Shown here: in pieces, positions 1 to 14,300 of the stretch
Layout: each line of letters starts with the position of its first letter
How positions within the stretch are numbered: the stretch's first letter is position 1
Assembly: GCA_018389105.1 (NCBI GenBank)
Contig: JACATO010000039.1
Location: forward strand, 248,001-312,000
Source of the DNA: Nautilus pompilius
Lineage: Eukaryota; Mollusca; Cephalopoda; Nautilida; Nautilidae
Reading direction: 5' to 3'
Length of the DNA stretch: 64,000 bases
Translations under genes and position numbers: made by a program
Notes under the pieces: generated by a model
What the model saw: the letters and a program-made list of their open reading frames with translations, nothing else
The model's database searches: none
Told to the model about the DNA's origin: nothing

Positions 1-1000
1 TTTTCTCTTATCATGTTACGTAAAAGTTATGATGTAAATGTATTGTGGAATATTTATAATGGTAGTCACAGCAATTATTTGATAATTACATTTTAAAAAT
101 TTTTTGGCCTTATTATACTTTAAAATTATGAGATAATATATGAATAATTAGCAATAATTCTTTTAGTTTTCTAAGAATTTATTTTCGCTCTATTATGGGT
201 TGTGACGTTATCATATGAATGTTTATACTTGTCTTAAGAAACAATTCATGATTACGTTTTCAGAAACTTTTTGTCATATAATTTTGAATTTTTGACGTTA
301 TATTAAAATACGTTTTGTCATAAACATATGAATATTTATAAATGTAATCTTAATTATTTCATACTTTCGTTTTCCTAAAATTTTCTCATATCCTATAATA
401 TGGATAATCTTAAATATTGACTTAGCAATTATCTTCTATTTTCTTTAAATGTTCCTACGTCATATAATATGCAAAAGTTGAAAGGAATTAATGTGAATAT
501 TTTAATATATTAATATTAGTAATTATTTTCTAATTATATTTTGCACATAAGAGTTATAGCCTAACATTAGAGATATTTCGCAAAAATACTGTCGCAAGCC
601 TTTCCTTTCTTATAACTATCTCTCACTTAGTGCTATATTTATGTATTATTATTATGAAAATTATTAAACGTAGTCGCTGCAATTGTTTTGTAATCCATTT
701 TCTAAAAGTATTACCTCCTCAGGGATGCGGAGTAATCATGGCGTAACCTTATGGATATTTATCGTTTTTAATCTTATAAACCAGCTCATAATTACGTTAG
801 CGAAAATCGTCTCCGTTCTATAAGTTAAAATTATGGTATGGTTCCACGAATATTTTTTAGGATTACATTTTCAAACGTTTACCTGTCATATGGAATTGCG
901 AAGCGATGAATATTTACAAACGCAATCCTCAGAAAGCAATTCGATTTTTTGCCTTATGTCGACTGTTTGTGACGGGAGACACGAAAGGACATTTTAAGAA
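1..1000. repeat. Degenerate AT-rich tandem repeat (unit roughly 80-110 bp)
   Basis: A motif close to ATGAATATTTATAA, followed by TAATC, GCAATTATTT and TAATTACGTTTTC-like blocks, recurs near 46, 140, 215, 325, 411, 492, 656, 751, 845 and 907. The copies are strongly diverged and unevenly spaced, as in an old satellite or decayed tandem array. The array may continue past the left edge. No gene is visible in it. Confidence 0.5.
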
Positions 1001-2995
1001 AATACGTTCGATGAAGTGGTTGCTGAGACTAGAAATACTGGAGAAAATAACTATCAAGTGGCCATTTGCTCGAGTAAACGCAGCTTAGTCGTGTGAAGTT
1101 CTTGGCGTCAGGGAGCGTTGAAGAAATACAAGAAGCGAACTATTTTTCCATGTTTTCTGGTGTGGATCGGCGTAGGAGAAAAATGAGACGGCCGACTTAC
1201 GCTTGGCGTTCTCGGTTTGCATAATTTATTATTACTCGGTCTGAGAACGTGGGAGTTAACGTAAGTTTTAGAAGAAATAGCAATTGAACAAATTTAGATA
1301 TTGCTTGACCATTTTGAAGAACGTATAGCAAACTTAACCCTAACCCAGACCTAATTTATTAACGGGAGAAGGCAGATGAGCAGAAGCATTTGTGATCTCA
1401 GAGAATCATCACAAGATTATTTTGGATGGCCCTGACAAAAAGGACTGAAGAAAAAATGGCCAGAAGAGATGGAAGAAGAGAGACAGCGTATGATGAGGAT
1501 AGATGGATTATTTTTTTGTGAAAAATAGAAGATCGATGAGTCCGTGTGTCGTCTGAAGTAAAGAGAGACGACAAAGACCCAATCTGGAGCAATCAGGCGA
1601 AGAACGCTGATTTGGCTTGAATAAATCTGCTAATCAGACAAGATATGAAGTAACATAGTTTCTCAATATTAGACATATGTTAGAAATATTTTTTTAAAAA
1701 TAACTTTTCTAATTTCTTTGGTAAACCTGCATCTGAAAAATAGTTAGTAGGGGAGACCGGAGCTTGGAGTACCATGACTTATTGATTCCCAATTACCCGT
1801 ATAGATGAACTATAATCGACGTCATATACTTTGACCTTTGACGTCGAGTATTAAGATAATGATAATATAGAAATTTGAAAATCAACAGGGTCGCGGAAAA
1901 CAATGTGATCTCGATGTCTGATCATGGTTATACTTTTAATGGTTTTACGGCAAGCTCTCAAGAAGAATCCAGCCAAAAGACACACCAGAACACCCAGAAC
2001 CACCTAGACGTTTCGGATAATCTCTCCCATCCACCGCTGCCTGCTCTTGGAACTGGAGCATCTAGAAACATGATGTTCATTAATGTCGCTCATATACTCT
2101 GGTCGCGCTGGCTGTTATAATGAAAATTGCGGTTGGTTCTGACAGAATGAACGGAAAATGAATGTCGCAAGTTAACGTTCGGGTACGCGGTTCAGCGAGA
2201 CTTGGGAGGTCAGCCAGGCGTGTTTGCCTACTTAGTCTAACTTTCTCTCCATCTATAAACGGCTACATTGCATCATCTTTTCGTCAACGAAACAGATGCG
2301 TAGGCCTTATGGCTGCTCGAACTAAGGCTTCGCTTCAGCTAAACGAGAATCAACAATTTCAAAAGACCTTTAAAGTTGCGAATGATCAAAAAATTTGTAA
2401 TTATTCCAGCGTTTTCCAAATTTAAATCTATTGTGTAAAGTGAATGTAGATTATTAGAATTCAAGGTTAGTGCAGTCAGAACTCACATTCTGAAAACCTC
2501 CTTTCTACTCGATTCTTGATCGACTGCCCGATGCTGAGTAAGGATATAGGAGCTTGGCTTCAGCGCCGAAAGTGGAGAACGTTAACGATGATGAACATGG
2601 AGCTCGTCTACTAACCTTTGATCAGTAGGAGCGATGTTGGTTAAGCTGTATTTCCTGCCACACTCGGTGGTATTCACCTTCAGTCGAGGCAACGCTCGGA
2701 TGGGTCTCTCGAGAAAGTCTCTCCTTTATCGGATGACGACTCCTGGGCCACCCGAGTCAAATCGCTGGCACAGGCGGTGGCGGTGTTGCTGCGAAAAGGA
2801 TCTTCATATCTGAGGATGTCTGCGCGTTCGCATCTGTCGTGTCACCATTCTTTAGATAAAACATCTGCTGTGGATCGGCTTCAGCTTCCGGTTCTCCTGA
2901 ATAGCTGTTCACTTAAAGTTTCTGTCTATCCTACATGGTGATGCACACTCAACACGCGCTACAGATATCACCAAAATCGCTGTAAAATGCTAGAG
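1001..2995. other. Intergenic DNA, no recognisable gene
   Basis: I see no coding exon, RNA gene or mobile element that I can name. Short open frames occur (for example 1875-2120 and 2162-2425 on +), but they lack recognisable motifs and sit in low-complexity or mixed-composition DNA. A short TTAACCCTAACCC run near 1334 resembles telomere repeat sequence but is only about two units long. Confidence 0.5.
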
Positions 2996-4847
2996 CAGTG
3001 GTTCTCAAACTGGGGTCCGCGGTCGCCTAGGGGACCGCCAAGCGATTTTAAGGGGACCGCGAAGGTGACGCTTTCTTTATTGATTTTAGTTGTGGCTCTT
3101 GGGCATTTTATAGCCATTGTTTTAGCGAAAATGTTGGTCAAATCCGCTAGCGGCGACTCATGTGTTCACCTAACTGTAAGAAGGCAAGTTGTCACAGAAC
3201 AACCTTTACTGAAGACTTCAGATTGCAGTCTAAGAGTTAGACTCAGACAAGGTATGCAAAGGGGCACATGTGCAGTCACATGAACGACATGCGGGTAGGT
3301 GGTGGGTTGTCTGCGTAAACCAGCAAACTTGTTGACACAACAACGGAAGCTGCATGCAAGCGTCGGCTAGACAAGTGAGGTCAACCTCACACAATTGTGT
3401 GGGTAGCTCACTATAGCCCTGAAGTACATTAAGAGGTGGAAAGTTGCCTTGAGAATGCAGGCAGCTTATCTGTCTATCCTCCATTTTGCGGACGTGTCTT
3501 TCTCTCTTTACATCTCTGTGATGTACGCTGTTTCCCCGATCGTTCCGGTGAGTCATTTTTCTTTTAGTATTTATTTGATTGAGACGACCAAAGATCGGGT
3601 TGACGCATATTTTCATGTTTGTCGTTTGTTAAATTATTTTAAAATACCAAACAGGTAATGTACGTTTACAAGGTCCTTCTTGAGGTTATCGCTACATTAC
3701 ATTTTGTTTTCGCTTTCAGAATGCCTCCAAAAAAGAAGATGAGATATAACGAATCGTATTTGAAATTCGGCTTTACTGTGATAAATTCTGGTGGAGAAGA
3801 GAAACCGCAGTGGGTTTTGTGCTCCGAAGTGTTGGCATCTACTTCACTAAAGCCCGGCAAGTTAAAGAGACACCTGGAAACTAAGCATCCCAGTTCAACT
3901 AACAAAGATGCAGACTACTCTTCAAACGAAAAGCCGAAAGATTGATCGAATCCAGCCTTGATAACTCGGGAATGTTTTCGCAGGACATTACGGCTGGTCT
4001 GAAGGCTTCTTATGAGGTTTCAAGGGAAATTGCTGCCGCCAAAAAATCCCATAACATTGGAGAAACGTTGATATATTGCCCTGCCGCAAAAAGATATTAT
4101 ATCGAATTTGCTGGGAGGTTCTGAACTACAGAAGCTGAGGTGTGTCTCCCTGTCAAACGATACTGTTAGTCGGCGAATAACTGAAATGTCCGATGACATT
4201 CTGTCGCAAGTGGTCTCGAAGATTCAGAATTCAATGTTTAACTTTTTTGCAATCCAACTTGATGAAGCAACGGATGCTGCTAACTTAGCCCAACTTTGCG
4301 TCTATGTTCGTTATGTGCGTGACAAGCACCTTGAAGACGAATTCTTGTTTTGCGAAAGCCTAAGTACCAAGACAACTGCAAAGGAAATATTTTTCAAAGT
4401 TGACCGATTTTTCAAAGCGCATGGTATTAAGTGGGAGCATGTTATTTGGGTGTGCACCGACGGTGCTCCGGCGATGCCGCAAAGATGGCTCTTAGAATAA
4501 TGATTCCATTCGCAACCACTTATGAGTGCGAGACTGCATTTCCAACTCTACTTGCCATCAAAACAAAGTCTCGAAACAGACTAGATGTGGGTCATGACAT
4601 AAGAGTGGCTCTGTCAAAAACTCAGCATAACGTGGAGGATTTGTTGAAGGCAAAGCAGGTGCATCCATCTCACTGAAATGCTCTGTAAAGTTGATGACTG
4701 GGTTCTGTAATTTTTGCAATAAATGAGTGTTGAAAACAATATTTTTACTGTGCTTATTCTCCTTCATTTTATAAGGGACCGCGAAACACTGAAAAAATTG
4801 TAAGGGGACCGCCATTATGAAAATTTTGAAAAGTTTGAGAACCACTG
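2996..4847 (+). mobile_element. hAT DNA transposon (ZBED5/FAM200-like), internally deleted
   Basis: The element is bounded by perfect 15-bp inverted termini, CAGTGGTTCTCAAAC at 2996-3010 and its complement at 4833-4847. It is flanked by imperfect 8-bp target duplications (TGCTAGAG and AGCTATAG, 6 of 8 matching), the length expected for hAT. Subterminal GGGGACCGC blocks occur at both ends. Inside, 3721-3945 encodes a BED-like zinc-finger N-terminus (starting MPPKKKMRYNESYLKFGF). After a frameshift, 3942-4500 continues the transposase core, and 4431-4676 encodes the C-terminal part with a FATTYECE motif of the hAT dimerisation region. The core between about 4470 and 4500 jumps straight to the C-terminus, so several hundred residues are missing. 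The copy cannot encode an active transposase. Confidence 0.85.
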
Positions 4848-7800
4848 AGCTATAGGATCGTTCCAGAGAAAATACTGAGTTTATTAACTTAACACCCTGT
4901 AGATCAGGGTCTTCTTGGTCCTCCCCACAGAGACAGAAGGCGATAGTAACGAGCAGTATGGCACTGGAGGTGGGAACCTGAACGCGAGAGTATCGAGTTT
5001 AGTAACAATGTGCTGGGCATCGTGGTACTCGACATCGATAGACGGTGATAGTATATCCAGCTTAGATAGCAATGCAAAGAGTAGGAAAACGTTCTCTCGA
5101 GAGGAATGGGGTGCAATAAAAAATGGGATGGTGATTAAAACAGCTGAGATGTGTCGTTCTGATTTACATGGATCTATATTAGTCCGGCAAAAGAAAACAC
5201 TTACCTGATATAAAGTGAGAATTCTCCCCTTCCCAGCAAATATGGAATCTACATGGAATGAAATTAAATTCTGAGTTTAAAAAATTAGTTATTTTTTAAT
5301 ACCTTTTTTTTTGTTTGTTTTTCCTGTTTATTTTGTTCTACGATGAATTCCAGTACATTTTATTTGCAAATCGTTTATGGTAATGACGTTCATTGTAAAA
5401 TATCAGCAAAGTTCAGATTCTTCCTAATTTTTACGATAACCACAAGTTAGCAGTTTCCGGATACACGCTGGCCTTCATCAGTACGGTGGCGTGTAATCAA
5501 TATACAGGCGGGCAGTCTTCTGATCGGATAACCATTTGGTCTTACAAGTTTAAATGCCCCCCCATCGGTAGTATTTTGTTCAGCTGTCAGCTATTACACG
5601 GTCACCAGACGTGAAGATTGCTTTCCTTTCCTGGCTCTTTGCGCATTCGGCTAAGCGATCATCTTTGATGGATTCCTCAATGACTCGCTCAAATAGTCAC
5701 GAGCTCACTCTCTGGGGCTCACGATGCCTCCACCACCTGTCGCCGCGCACCGTCCCAACAGTCTGATGGTGGACCAGGAAAAAAGATAAAGCCTTTCTGT
5801 CGGTAATTGTCAAGTTCCTGTAGCCATCTGACAAGCTCTCCATCACCTTTCCTACTTTTAGGACGCAACAAAGGTTGTTTTTTTTTTTAAAAACTGCGTT
5901 CCTCTTCCTCAGATCCCACCTCGGTCTTTGTGGTGTAGTAGACTAATATACATCAAACCCCGTGCCGACTCGATCGTGGCTCTGTAAGCAGCGGCGTCAA
6001 TGAAACTTTAGCATCAAATCTGCGATCACGCCCCTTTTTTGTTTGTCACACAATGGTCGGAAAGAATTACGTGAGATCCTGGACTTACCCAACAAAATCC
6101 AACATAGGGAAAACTGGTGGGTTAAAGAACTGCTCGGTCAGACTTCATCTGGAGTACATGGTCCAGGCCTATTGACTTCATCTCAATAGAGATGTTGACG
6201 TGCTAGAAGGGGTGGAAAGGTTTTCTTACCAGAATTATTTGGGAAGTGGATTATCTTAAGACAGGAGGAAAAAAACCCCAATAATTCCAAAATTTGAGCT
6301 TGTAGCACCTGATCCAATTGCTGTATATTTCAAGCACGCATATATATTTGGTGTCCCATGTGAGAAAGATACTGAACATACACATGTAATGAGATGAAAA
6401 CGTGGTTATGTCGTACCGAAATACCTTACAACTGGAGGCTCCCTCCTCCTAATTAACTTGTCTAACTGAAGATAGATCTCTGTACACTAATAAACCTCTA
6501 AATGAAAGTTACCACAGGCATAAGATGAAGAATAAAAAATATTAGAAAGCAGATTTCGGAATGGCACCTGCCGGGGCTGGGGATATTTCTGTAACCTCCT
6601 CCATCTACAGTCGTGGTCACGAAATGATTCCAGAAACGATATAGCATCTCCCCGGATGGATTCTACTCGTCCTCTCTCTACTGAGCAGCATCGAGTCACT
6701 GCTCTGCCGTGAAAGATTCCGGTTCTTATTTAATACAGTCAGATTTTGTATCCAGGAGGATGAAGAAGATGCTTCTTTTTATTTTTTTAATGGCCCTTAC
6801 AGTGGTAGTACTAACACGAATCACTCCATTTTGAGAGGAGAGATCACGGGGGAGGGTGGGGCTGGAGTTACTTACAGCGCCAGCAAGAGGTATCGAAAAC
6901 CGTGTCCCTGCCGCGCCTCCTCACGGTTCCTGTGGGAAAGAAGGGAGACAAAAAAATTAAATGTTCTCCCTTTCTGCTTAACTTAAAGTAAAACTTAAAC
7001 AAGACAATTTAAATGTTCGCTTTCTCAAAAGAGTTTTATTTAAAATGATATATATATAATAATTATTTTACGCCATTTTACGGTTTTTGTTGTCTTTGTT
7101 TTGAAAAATAAAATTGTTATTCTTTCACATGAAAAAAAATTTCGGTTTTAAAGAATAATAAAATAATAAATGGATAATACATATTAATATCAAAGTATAA
7201 CGTATTAGCGGTGCTCCACTTAACGAAACTATTTTTCTGTTTAAACTCCTCTACACCTTTAATTAGAGGCGAATTTTCTGCCCTCTTTTAAAAGTAAAGA
7301 TTGGATGGGTAATTTATCTAATCAACACACTAAAGGTTAGCGGTCTTTTTAGCCAGAGAACATAAAACGTAGGGATCCTAAATTTTTGGTCCGACACAAA
7401 ATCTATGGATCCTAACTTTGAAGCCATTAAGATAAAAGTCAGTAACGTCAGGGTTTTGATGTCACGAAATGGTGTTGCCTGGTACAATCGTTTAATATGT
7501 ACATTATTAATACGATTTTTAAAGAATTTAAAAGGCCGCTTAGAAAGCTGCTTTGAAAAGACAAAGAGAAAGTCTTTCTGCCGCTTAGAAAATGTTTATT
7601 TACCTATACGACTTGCATGTACTTGATAAAAACAACTTTTTAAATCTCACATATCAAAGAGAAAACGAATCTGGTAAAGAAATAGCAGTAAGAATAGTTA
7701 TTCCCCTTGCACCGCTTCATCTCATTCATACGATAAAAGTCTTTCTGGTAATTAGAATTCAAGGTATGTAATTTGGGACGTAGTTCAGGAACAACACCAA

Positions 7801-8383
7801 ACTTTTGTAACAGTATTCTGAATGCTCGCATTTTGCTCGTTTTTAAATGGGCCAGGGCATCACGAGTTTCTTGAAATACTTCTTTAAACTATATCTTGTT
7901 ATATTTACTTATTTATTATTACCTACGCAGCTAGTAATTAAGTAAATGGTTTAAAATGAGAGAGAGAGAATATTAAGGATTAAGGAGGACTGTTAAAATT
8001 ATTATTTTGCACCACCAATACAAACAATTACCTTTATATAATACATAGTAATTCCACTATTTCCAGGTTACCGTACAAACTAACTGACAAAACAGAATTT
8101 AAAAAAAAAAAACTGCACGGTTATTAAGCTAAGTAAAATCGCCAGTGTAATATATATATATACAATTTAAAAACTAATTTAAGATATTACGGTCTCGTTA
8201 GTAATTAAAAAATGCATATTATTTTTAAAAAAACTTTATTATTATTAATTTATTTATTTATATATTTTTGTGAAAAATGTGTAAATCCCTGCGTATGTAA
8301 ACGAATTATCTACCCTTTTCCGCTATAGGTGTCGCTCTGTCAGAGCAAAGTGCGCAGGACGAGATTCTCTCTGTTGCTTCAAC
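4848..8383. other. Intergenic region upstream of CLUAP1, no recognisable gene
   Basis: This 3.5 kb contains no exon or repeat family I can name. Short open frames on both strands at 4884-5208 overlap each other and show no domain. The stretch from about 6960 to 8300 is very AT-rich. The proximal promoter and 5' UTR of CLUAP1 must lie at its right end, but I see no convincing TATA box or other core element. Confidence 0.5.
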
Positions 8384-11300
8384 ATGTCTTTCAAGGATCT
8401 CCGGAGTAAGTGATGGGGAGGGTCGGTAAAAACTTCCACCTTCTAAACCTGTGCGTGTAGAGGTGTCGGCCTCTTCTCTGGTTTCTAGTTTTCTGGTTTT
8501 TATTTTGCTAACCGACGCGTTGACGTGTTATTGCTGCATTATAAATTCTCGTTACCAAGCGACCGTCTCTTGCTATCGTTATAAACAATAACAACAGTAG
8601 TAATAATAATATAACAACAGTAGTAATAATGATATAACAACAGTAGTAATAATAATATAACAACAGTAGTAATAATAACATAACAACAGTAGTAATAATA
8701 GTAATATAACAACAGTAGTGATAATAATAATAACAACAGTAGTAATAATGATAATATAACAACAGTAGTAATAATGATATAACAACAGTAGTAATAATGA
8801 TATAACAACAGTAGTAATATAACAACATTCATAATAATAATATAACAACAGTAGTAATAATAATAAAACAGTATAATATACAACATTCATATAATAATAT
8901 AACAACAGTAGTAATAATGATATAACAACAGTAGTAATAATGATATAACAACAGTAGTAATATAACAACATTCATAATAATAATATAACAACAGTAGTAA
9001 TAATAATATAACAGTAGTAATATAACAACATTCATAATAATAATATAACAACATTCATAATAATAATATAACAACAGTAGTAATAATAATAAAACAACAG
9101 TAGTAATACTAATAACAACAGTAGTAATAATAATAAAATAACAGTAGTAATACTAATAACAACAGTAGTAATGATAATATAACATTCATAATAATAATAT
9201 AACAACAGTAGTAATAATAATAACTAGTAATAATAACATAACAACATTCATAATAATAATAATAATCATAGCAACAACATCCATAATAATAATAATAACA
9301 ACAGTAGTACTAATGAGCTTTAGATTTTTTAATGCTCGTGTTAAATTCGGTCAGTTTATCTTTTGTTTGCAGATTTCACCGAAATGATGAGAGCTCTGGG
9401 CTACCATCGACTCATCTCAATGGAGAATTTCCGAACCCCTAATTTCCCCCTGGTTGCTGAAGTTCTCATCTGGTTGGTGAAAAGGTGAAGTATACTTTGA
9501 AATTTAGAAACACTATCACATTCTCCTCTTTGCTGAACGTTTGCTGTTATTTTGGTGGTGTGTGTATTGTTATTCGAGGAGTTTAATAATGAATATTTTA
9601 AATCAATAGATTTTTAGAGTTAGATATGTTTAGGAGGAGGATGAAAACCTGCACGCTTTACTGCATCATTAAGTTTTTTTAACATCTAATCCCCCCCTCC
9701 CATGTTATTGCGGTTCTGGTCGAGCATGCTAAACTTGGGTGACGGACATTTAAAAATCATTAGCAGCCACTTAAATCAGTAACATTTGTTTTTTTTTCCT
9801 TTCACAAACCCACAGGTATGATCCCAGTGCTGATATACCTACTGATACGGATACAGAACCAGATAGAGTTATATTTATCAAAACTGTGGCTCAGTTTATG
9901 GTAAGTAAGTATACTTCTTTGTGTACTGCTTATATCAAATGCAAATTTCATCAATGGTTTTCAAAATTTCTGTCTTTTTTAAAAAATTTTACTATTTGTA
10001 GTAATATCAGAACTTTCAAATTAATACTGCAAACTTTTTTTATATCTGAAATACGGTTTACTTTAATTAATTGCCACCAATCTATAACTGTGTTTTTAAT
10101 TTAATGCTGTTAAATTTTAGATAAATTTTATTTATTCTTATGCTACATGTCCTCTGCCCAGCAGTTCAATTGTAAATTGGAATTTTTCAAATTTTTCTAA
10201 ATTTACCATATATTTATGAAAATTTACAAAATAGTCATTGTTCAGGACATTCTTTAGATATGCTGTATATAGCTGTCTTACCTGTATTTAAGGAGTCTAT
10301 ATCATGTGTTGCAGGCCATTAAAGCTCACATCAAGTTAAACACTAAGAAGTTGTACCAAGCTGATGGATATGCTGTAAAAGAACTTCTCAAAGTTACTTC
10401 TGTTTTGTACAATGCAATGAAAATCAATGTGGAGAAATCTTTTGAAAACAGCTATGAAGATGATAACAGTCCAATAACTTTTGATATATCATCCAAGGTA
10501 AACGTATTCAAGAAATCCACACTTGTTGGAAAAATTTTCTAAATATGCTCCAAAGTATGTAAAATCCACATTTAAATAATGAATTTTTTAAAAAAGGTTT
10601 AGTTTAGTGCCATTTTTTAATATTTAATCCTTGATGGTTCAGGAATTAACAGTGAACAGTTGGATGGAAATTTATTTAATAATTAATTGTGCACTTAACT
10701 GTAAAAATATTAGAATAGTTATTCTTAACTAACAGTCAAACAGTATTGTAGGTACAGTCAAATCTATGTGTGGCAGCCAGTTTCCAGATGCAACCTGTCT
10801 GGCCACCTTACACAGAAAGTATATGGGCCAGGTTCAATCAGTCAGTCAAATGTGCTTATGCTAAGCATTGTTTCTGAATTAGTTGAAACTAATTCCTTAT
10901 TCATAAACTTATTCTGTATTTAATATTAAAATATATATTTTAAGCACCAGGCCAGAGATATCCTCAGCTAATTTAACAATTGTGAGTGGGATGTGCATTG
11001 TAAGTTACAGACAGATTTAACATCCCATTTGACCAAAGCATTGTGGATAACTGTGCATATCACTGACCAAACGTTTTTTCTTCAATCATGTTGACACAAA
11101 CAGAACATTTAAGCGCTCTTTCAAATTTTACTATCAATGGATGGCTTTGCTTTAAAATGCAGCATTTTATTTGATGTTACATTGTGGTAAAACAGCTCAG
11201 TCTAATCCATGTTGAAAATGTTCCACATTGAACAACCCTTTGTCATTTCCAGTAACTGCTTTAGCCAGTTGTCCATCCCTGTTGGATCGATATCATCAGC

Positions 11301-14300
11301 TTCAGCTGATGTCATCCCAAAAGGGATATCGCGCCTCCTTTTGAAGGCCTCAAGCTAGTTGTTGCTTGCCTTAAAATTTTCCTTCAATTAATTCACTGGG
11401 AAATTTTAGAGCTTTAGCTTTTAACATCAACCCATAATGCTTGTTTGACAGCTTATGGTGTCATGAAACCAGTGGTAGACCAATTTGTTGATATTGTCTT
11501 TTTGGTTTTTCCTATTATTTTGTTTGCTGTTGCCATCCATGTTACTGTCATAATTTGCTATGATTTTGTCTTTACACTTCAAAATGTTATTGATTAGTGT
11601 TTGGCCAACTCTCAAGTTCTTCAGCAACTTTTGTGCTGACTTGCCACTTTCAGACATGCAGAGTGCTTGGCTCTTGTTTTTTTCAAGAGTTATAATGACA
11701 GGCTTTTTGTTGCTCATAGCTAATTTGAAATTTAGTTGTAAAAAATGTTGAAATGAAAAGCAACACACACACACAGCCTAGTAGGCTACTGTACCAAGCT
11801 GTTTCTTCTGGCTTATAAAGGGTGATCTTACCCACTAAAACTTATTACAGAAGTCACTTTCATTAAAAGTAATCTAAGCTGTAAACATGAAACAAATTTA
11901 TTAAAGTAATGACCTCCACTTACTGTTTGAAGTCACTTGAGTCAAAAGAAAACTCATCATTTGTAAATTTAATTTTATTGTTCAAGAGATAACACAACAA
12001 ACAAAACATCATTTAAGCCGGTCTACATTTGAAATCAGAGACCATAAAGTCACGGCCCACTAATCCACAAGTGAATCGAACAATAGACTGAGAGACTGAA
12101 CATCTCTGCCCGTATGTGCTCAAACTGATTACAGCAATCGTAGTGATTGCATAGTTAGCCAGCTTTAAGGACCCAAGAAGTGCTGTTTTCATTATACATG
12201 TAGCCACCTTATTCAGTTAAAAGATGTAATAACAGAAAGAGACAACAGAAGTTAACATATTAAGCAGGTGAGCAGCTTTTACAGGTGGTTACCATTGTTG
12301 GTTTGAAGTATATAAACTGTCACAAATCAGTTTTTAAAGGAAAATTATTTGTAAAAGTTATATTTAGAGTGTGGTAGCTAGAAAATGAACAAATGATAGG
12401 GGTTGTACTTGCAATCTGTTGAGTCTTTATTGATCTAAGTGATATTTGGCTTTAGGTCTTTAATTTGTTTCATTTTAGATGTGTGACTTTCTTTTGCTAT
12501 TACAGATAAGTGATCTGAAGGAAGCTAGAAGACTTGCATCAGAAATTACAAGTAAAGGAGCTACTCTATATGACCTTTTATCAAAGGAAGTTGAATTAAG
12601 GGTATGGTGTTTTTGGTTTTCTTTAGAAAGTGTTCAGTATTCAGTAGCTGTTGTCCCCCACTACCTTTGTTACTGAGTGTTGCATTTGTGATGTAGTAAA
12701 ACTATTTTGAAAACACTTATAAAAATGTAATTAAATTGTGTTTTTTTTTAAAGATAAAATTGAGTGTTATTATTTGTTGATGTTGACTGCACAAAATATT
12801 CAATTTTTTTTTTAATCCAGAGATCCACTTAACATGTTTATCTAAAAGAAAAAAAAACAAATGTGAGCAGTATATACAAACCAAATTCTTGGGGAAAAAT
12901 TTGAAAAATCCAAAGAAATTATAAGATAGCCAAAAATCAACAACAAAACGTACATGTTAACGATTTACTGTCTTTCTAAAATATACACAATATTAGAAAT
13001 AAGTTTGGAAACAGAGACCAGGTATAAAATGCAAATAGCACGTGATAGAATACAGTCACTGGTTTTCATACAAGCAGTCAGAAAGTACCACACCTGCAGA
13101 AGAACTATAGAGTATAGACAGTGATTTTAGTGTGGTGAATATGTGATGAATACTATGGCTCCTGGTAAGGAAATATCACACGATAAGCATATAGAAATCA
13201 AGGTTTTAGCTAGTGAACACTACTACATTCAACAGATTGCGGCTCAATTTAATGTTTCAGAAGGAACCGTATGCAATACTGAGGAGGATATGTGGAACTG
13301 GTACTGTTGACAAAAGATGCATACCATGAAGAAAGCCCAAACTCTCCAGAAGTGATGTTAAGTACCTTACGGTATGTTCTCCACATTTTAGATGACAAGC
13401 CCGTAGACATCTTGCAGATGACCTAGCTGCAAGTATGGGTGTTTAGCTGTGGTCTCGGTGGATGCCTGCAAACCTTTGCTGAGGAGAGGCAGCCAAACAG
13501 AAAAGTTGAAATGGTCAGCAGAAATGAAAGTGAGTTAATCAAACTTGGGAGAAGCTGCTTTTTATGCGTGTTTGGCAGTAAACAGCAATGACAGTCAGTG
13601 TACAAATCTACAGTGAGGCATGGGATGGATCAATATAAGTGTGGCGCTGCATATCAGCCAAGGATGTTGGATATTTGCATAAAATTGAAGGTATTCGGAC
13701 TGCTCACTTGTACAAACAGATTCTTATCCATCATGCCATTCCCTCAGGAAGACATCTCATTCATTGGATGGGAATTAGTGACCCTAAGCAATATAGCCAG
13801 TGTGGTGGAAAACCATCTGGAATGTAAAGAGACTGATGGAACAAAGATGTCTTGACAATGAGGCTATATGGAGCTATATACCCACTAAGAAAATCAAAGA
13901 GTGGAAAGTGCTACAGAATATTTATAACAAAACTTCACAGTCATACATTGATAACCTAATGAGAGCATGAAACAAGGTGTCATGCTTTATATAGAAGTAA
14001 AGGACACATACCAAATACCAATGCTCTGTACAACATATTCATTATTTTTTGTGAATGATTATATATACTTCTCAGTTGCAATGACTCATCTCTTATTCAT
14101 ATCCTGTGTGTGTTTCATAATTATTTCCAGTACTGTATACCTTACTAGAATGTGTTCAATTTTTTTTTTTAGGAAATTAGATCTCTTGTCATAGCCAGGC
14201 CACTGGAAATAGCTGAGGTGGAGAAGGGCTTGCAAGCATCAGTAGAATTTGTGGAGGTAAGTCATACAGCTGTGTATACTGTATTGTTGCTGTTTCATAT

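Noticed and set aside
1334-1346. TTAACCCTAACCC resembling telomere repeats
   Set aside because: Only about two units are present; not enough for an interstitial telomeric array.
3230-3616. 128-codon minus-strand frame inside the hAT element
   Set aside because: It runs antisense to the 5' part of the hAT, has no recognisable domain and is within transposon DNA.
8371-8383. GTTGCTTCAAC just before the CLUAP1 ATG, resembling an RFX X-box
   Set aside because: Spacing and half-sites do not fit the GTTNCC-spacer-GGNAAC consensus well, and it abuts the start codon.
8508-9074. Overlapping long minus-strand frames rich in Leu and Tyr
   Set aside because: They are the translation of the minisatellite, whose units lack stops in several frames. 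There is no non-repetitive coding sequence.
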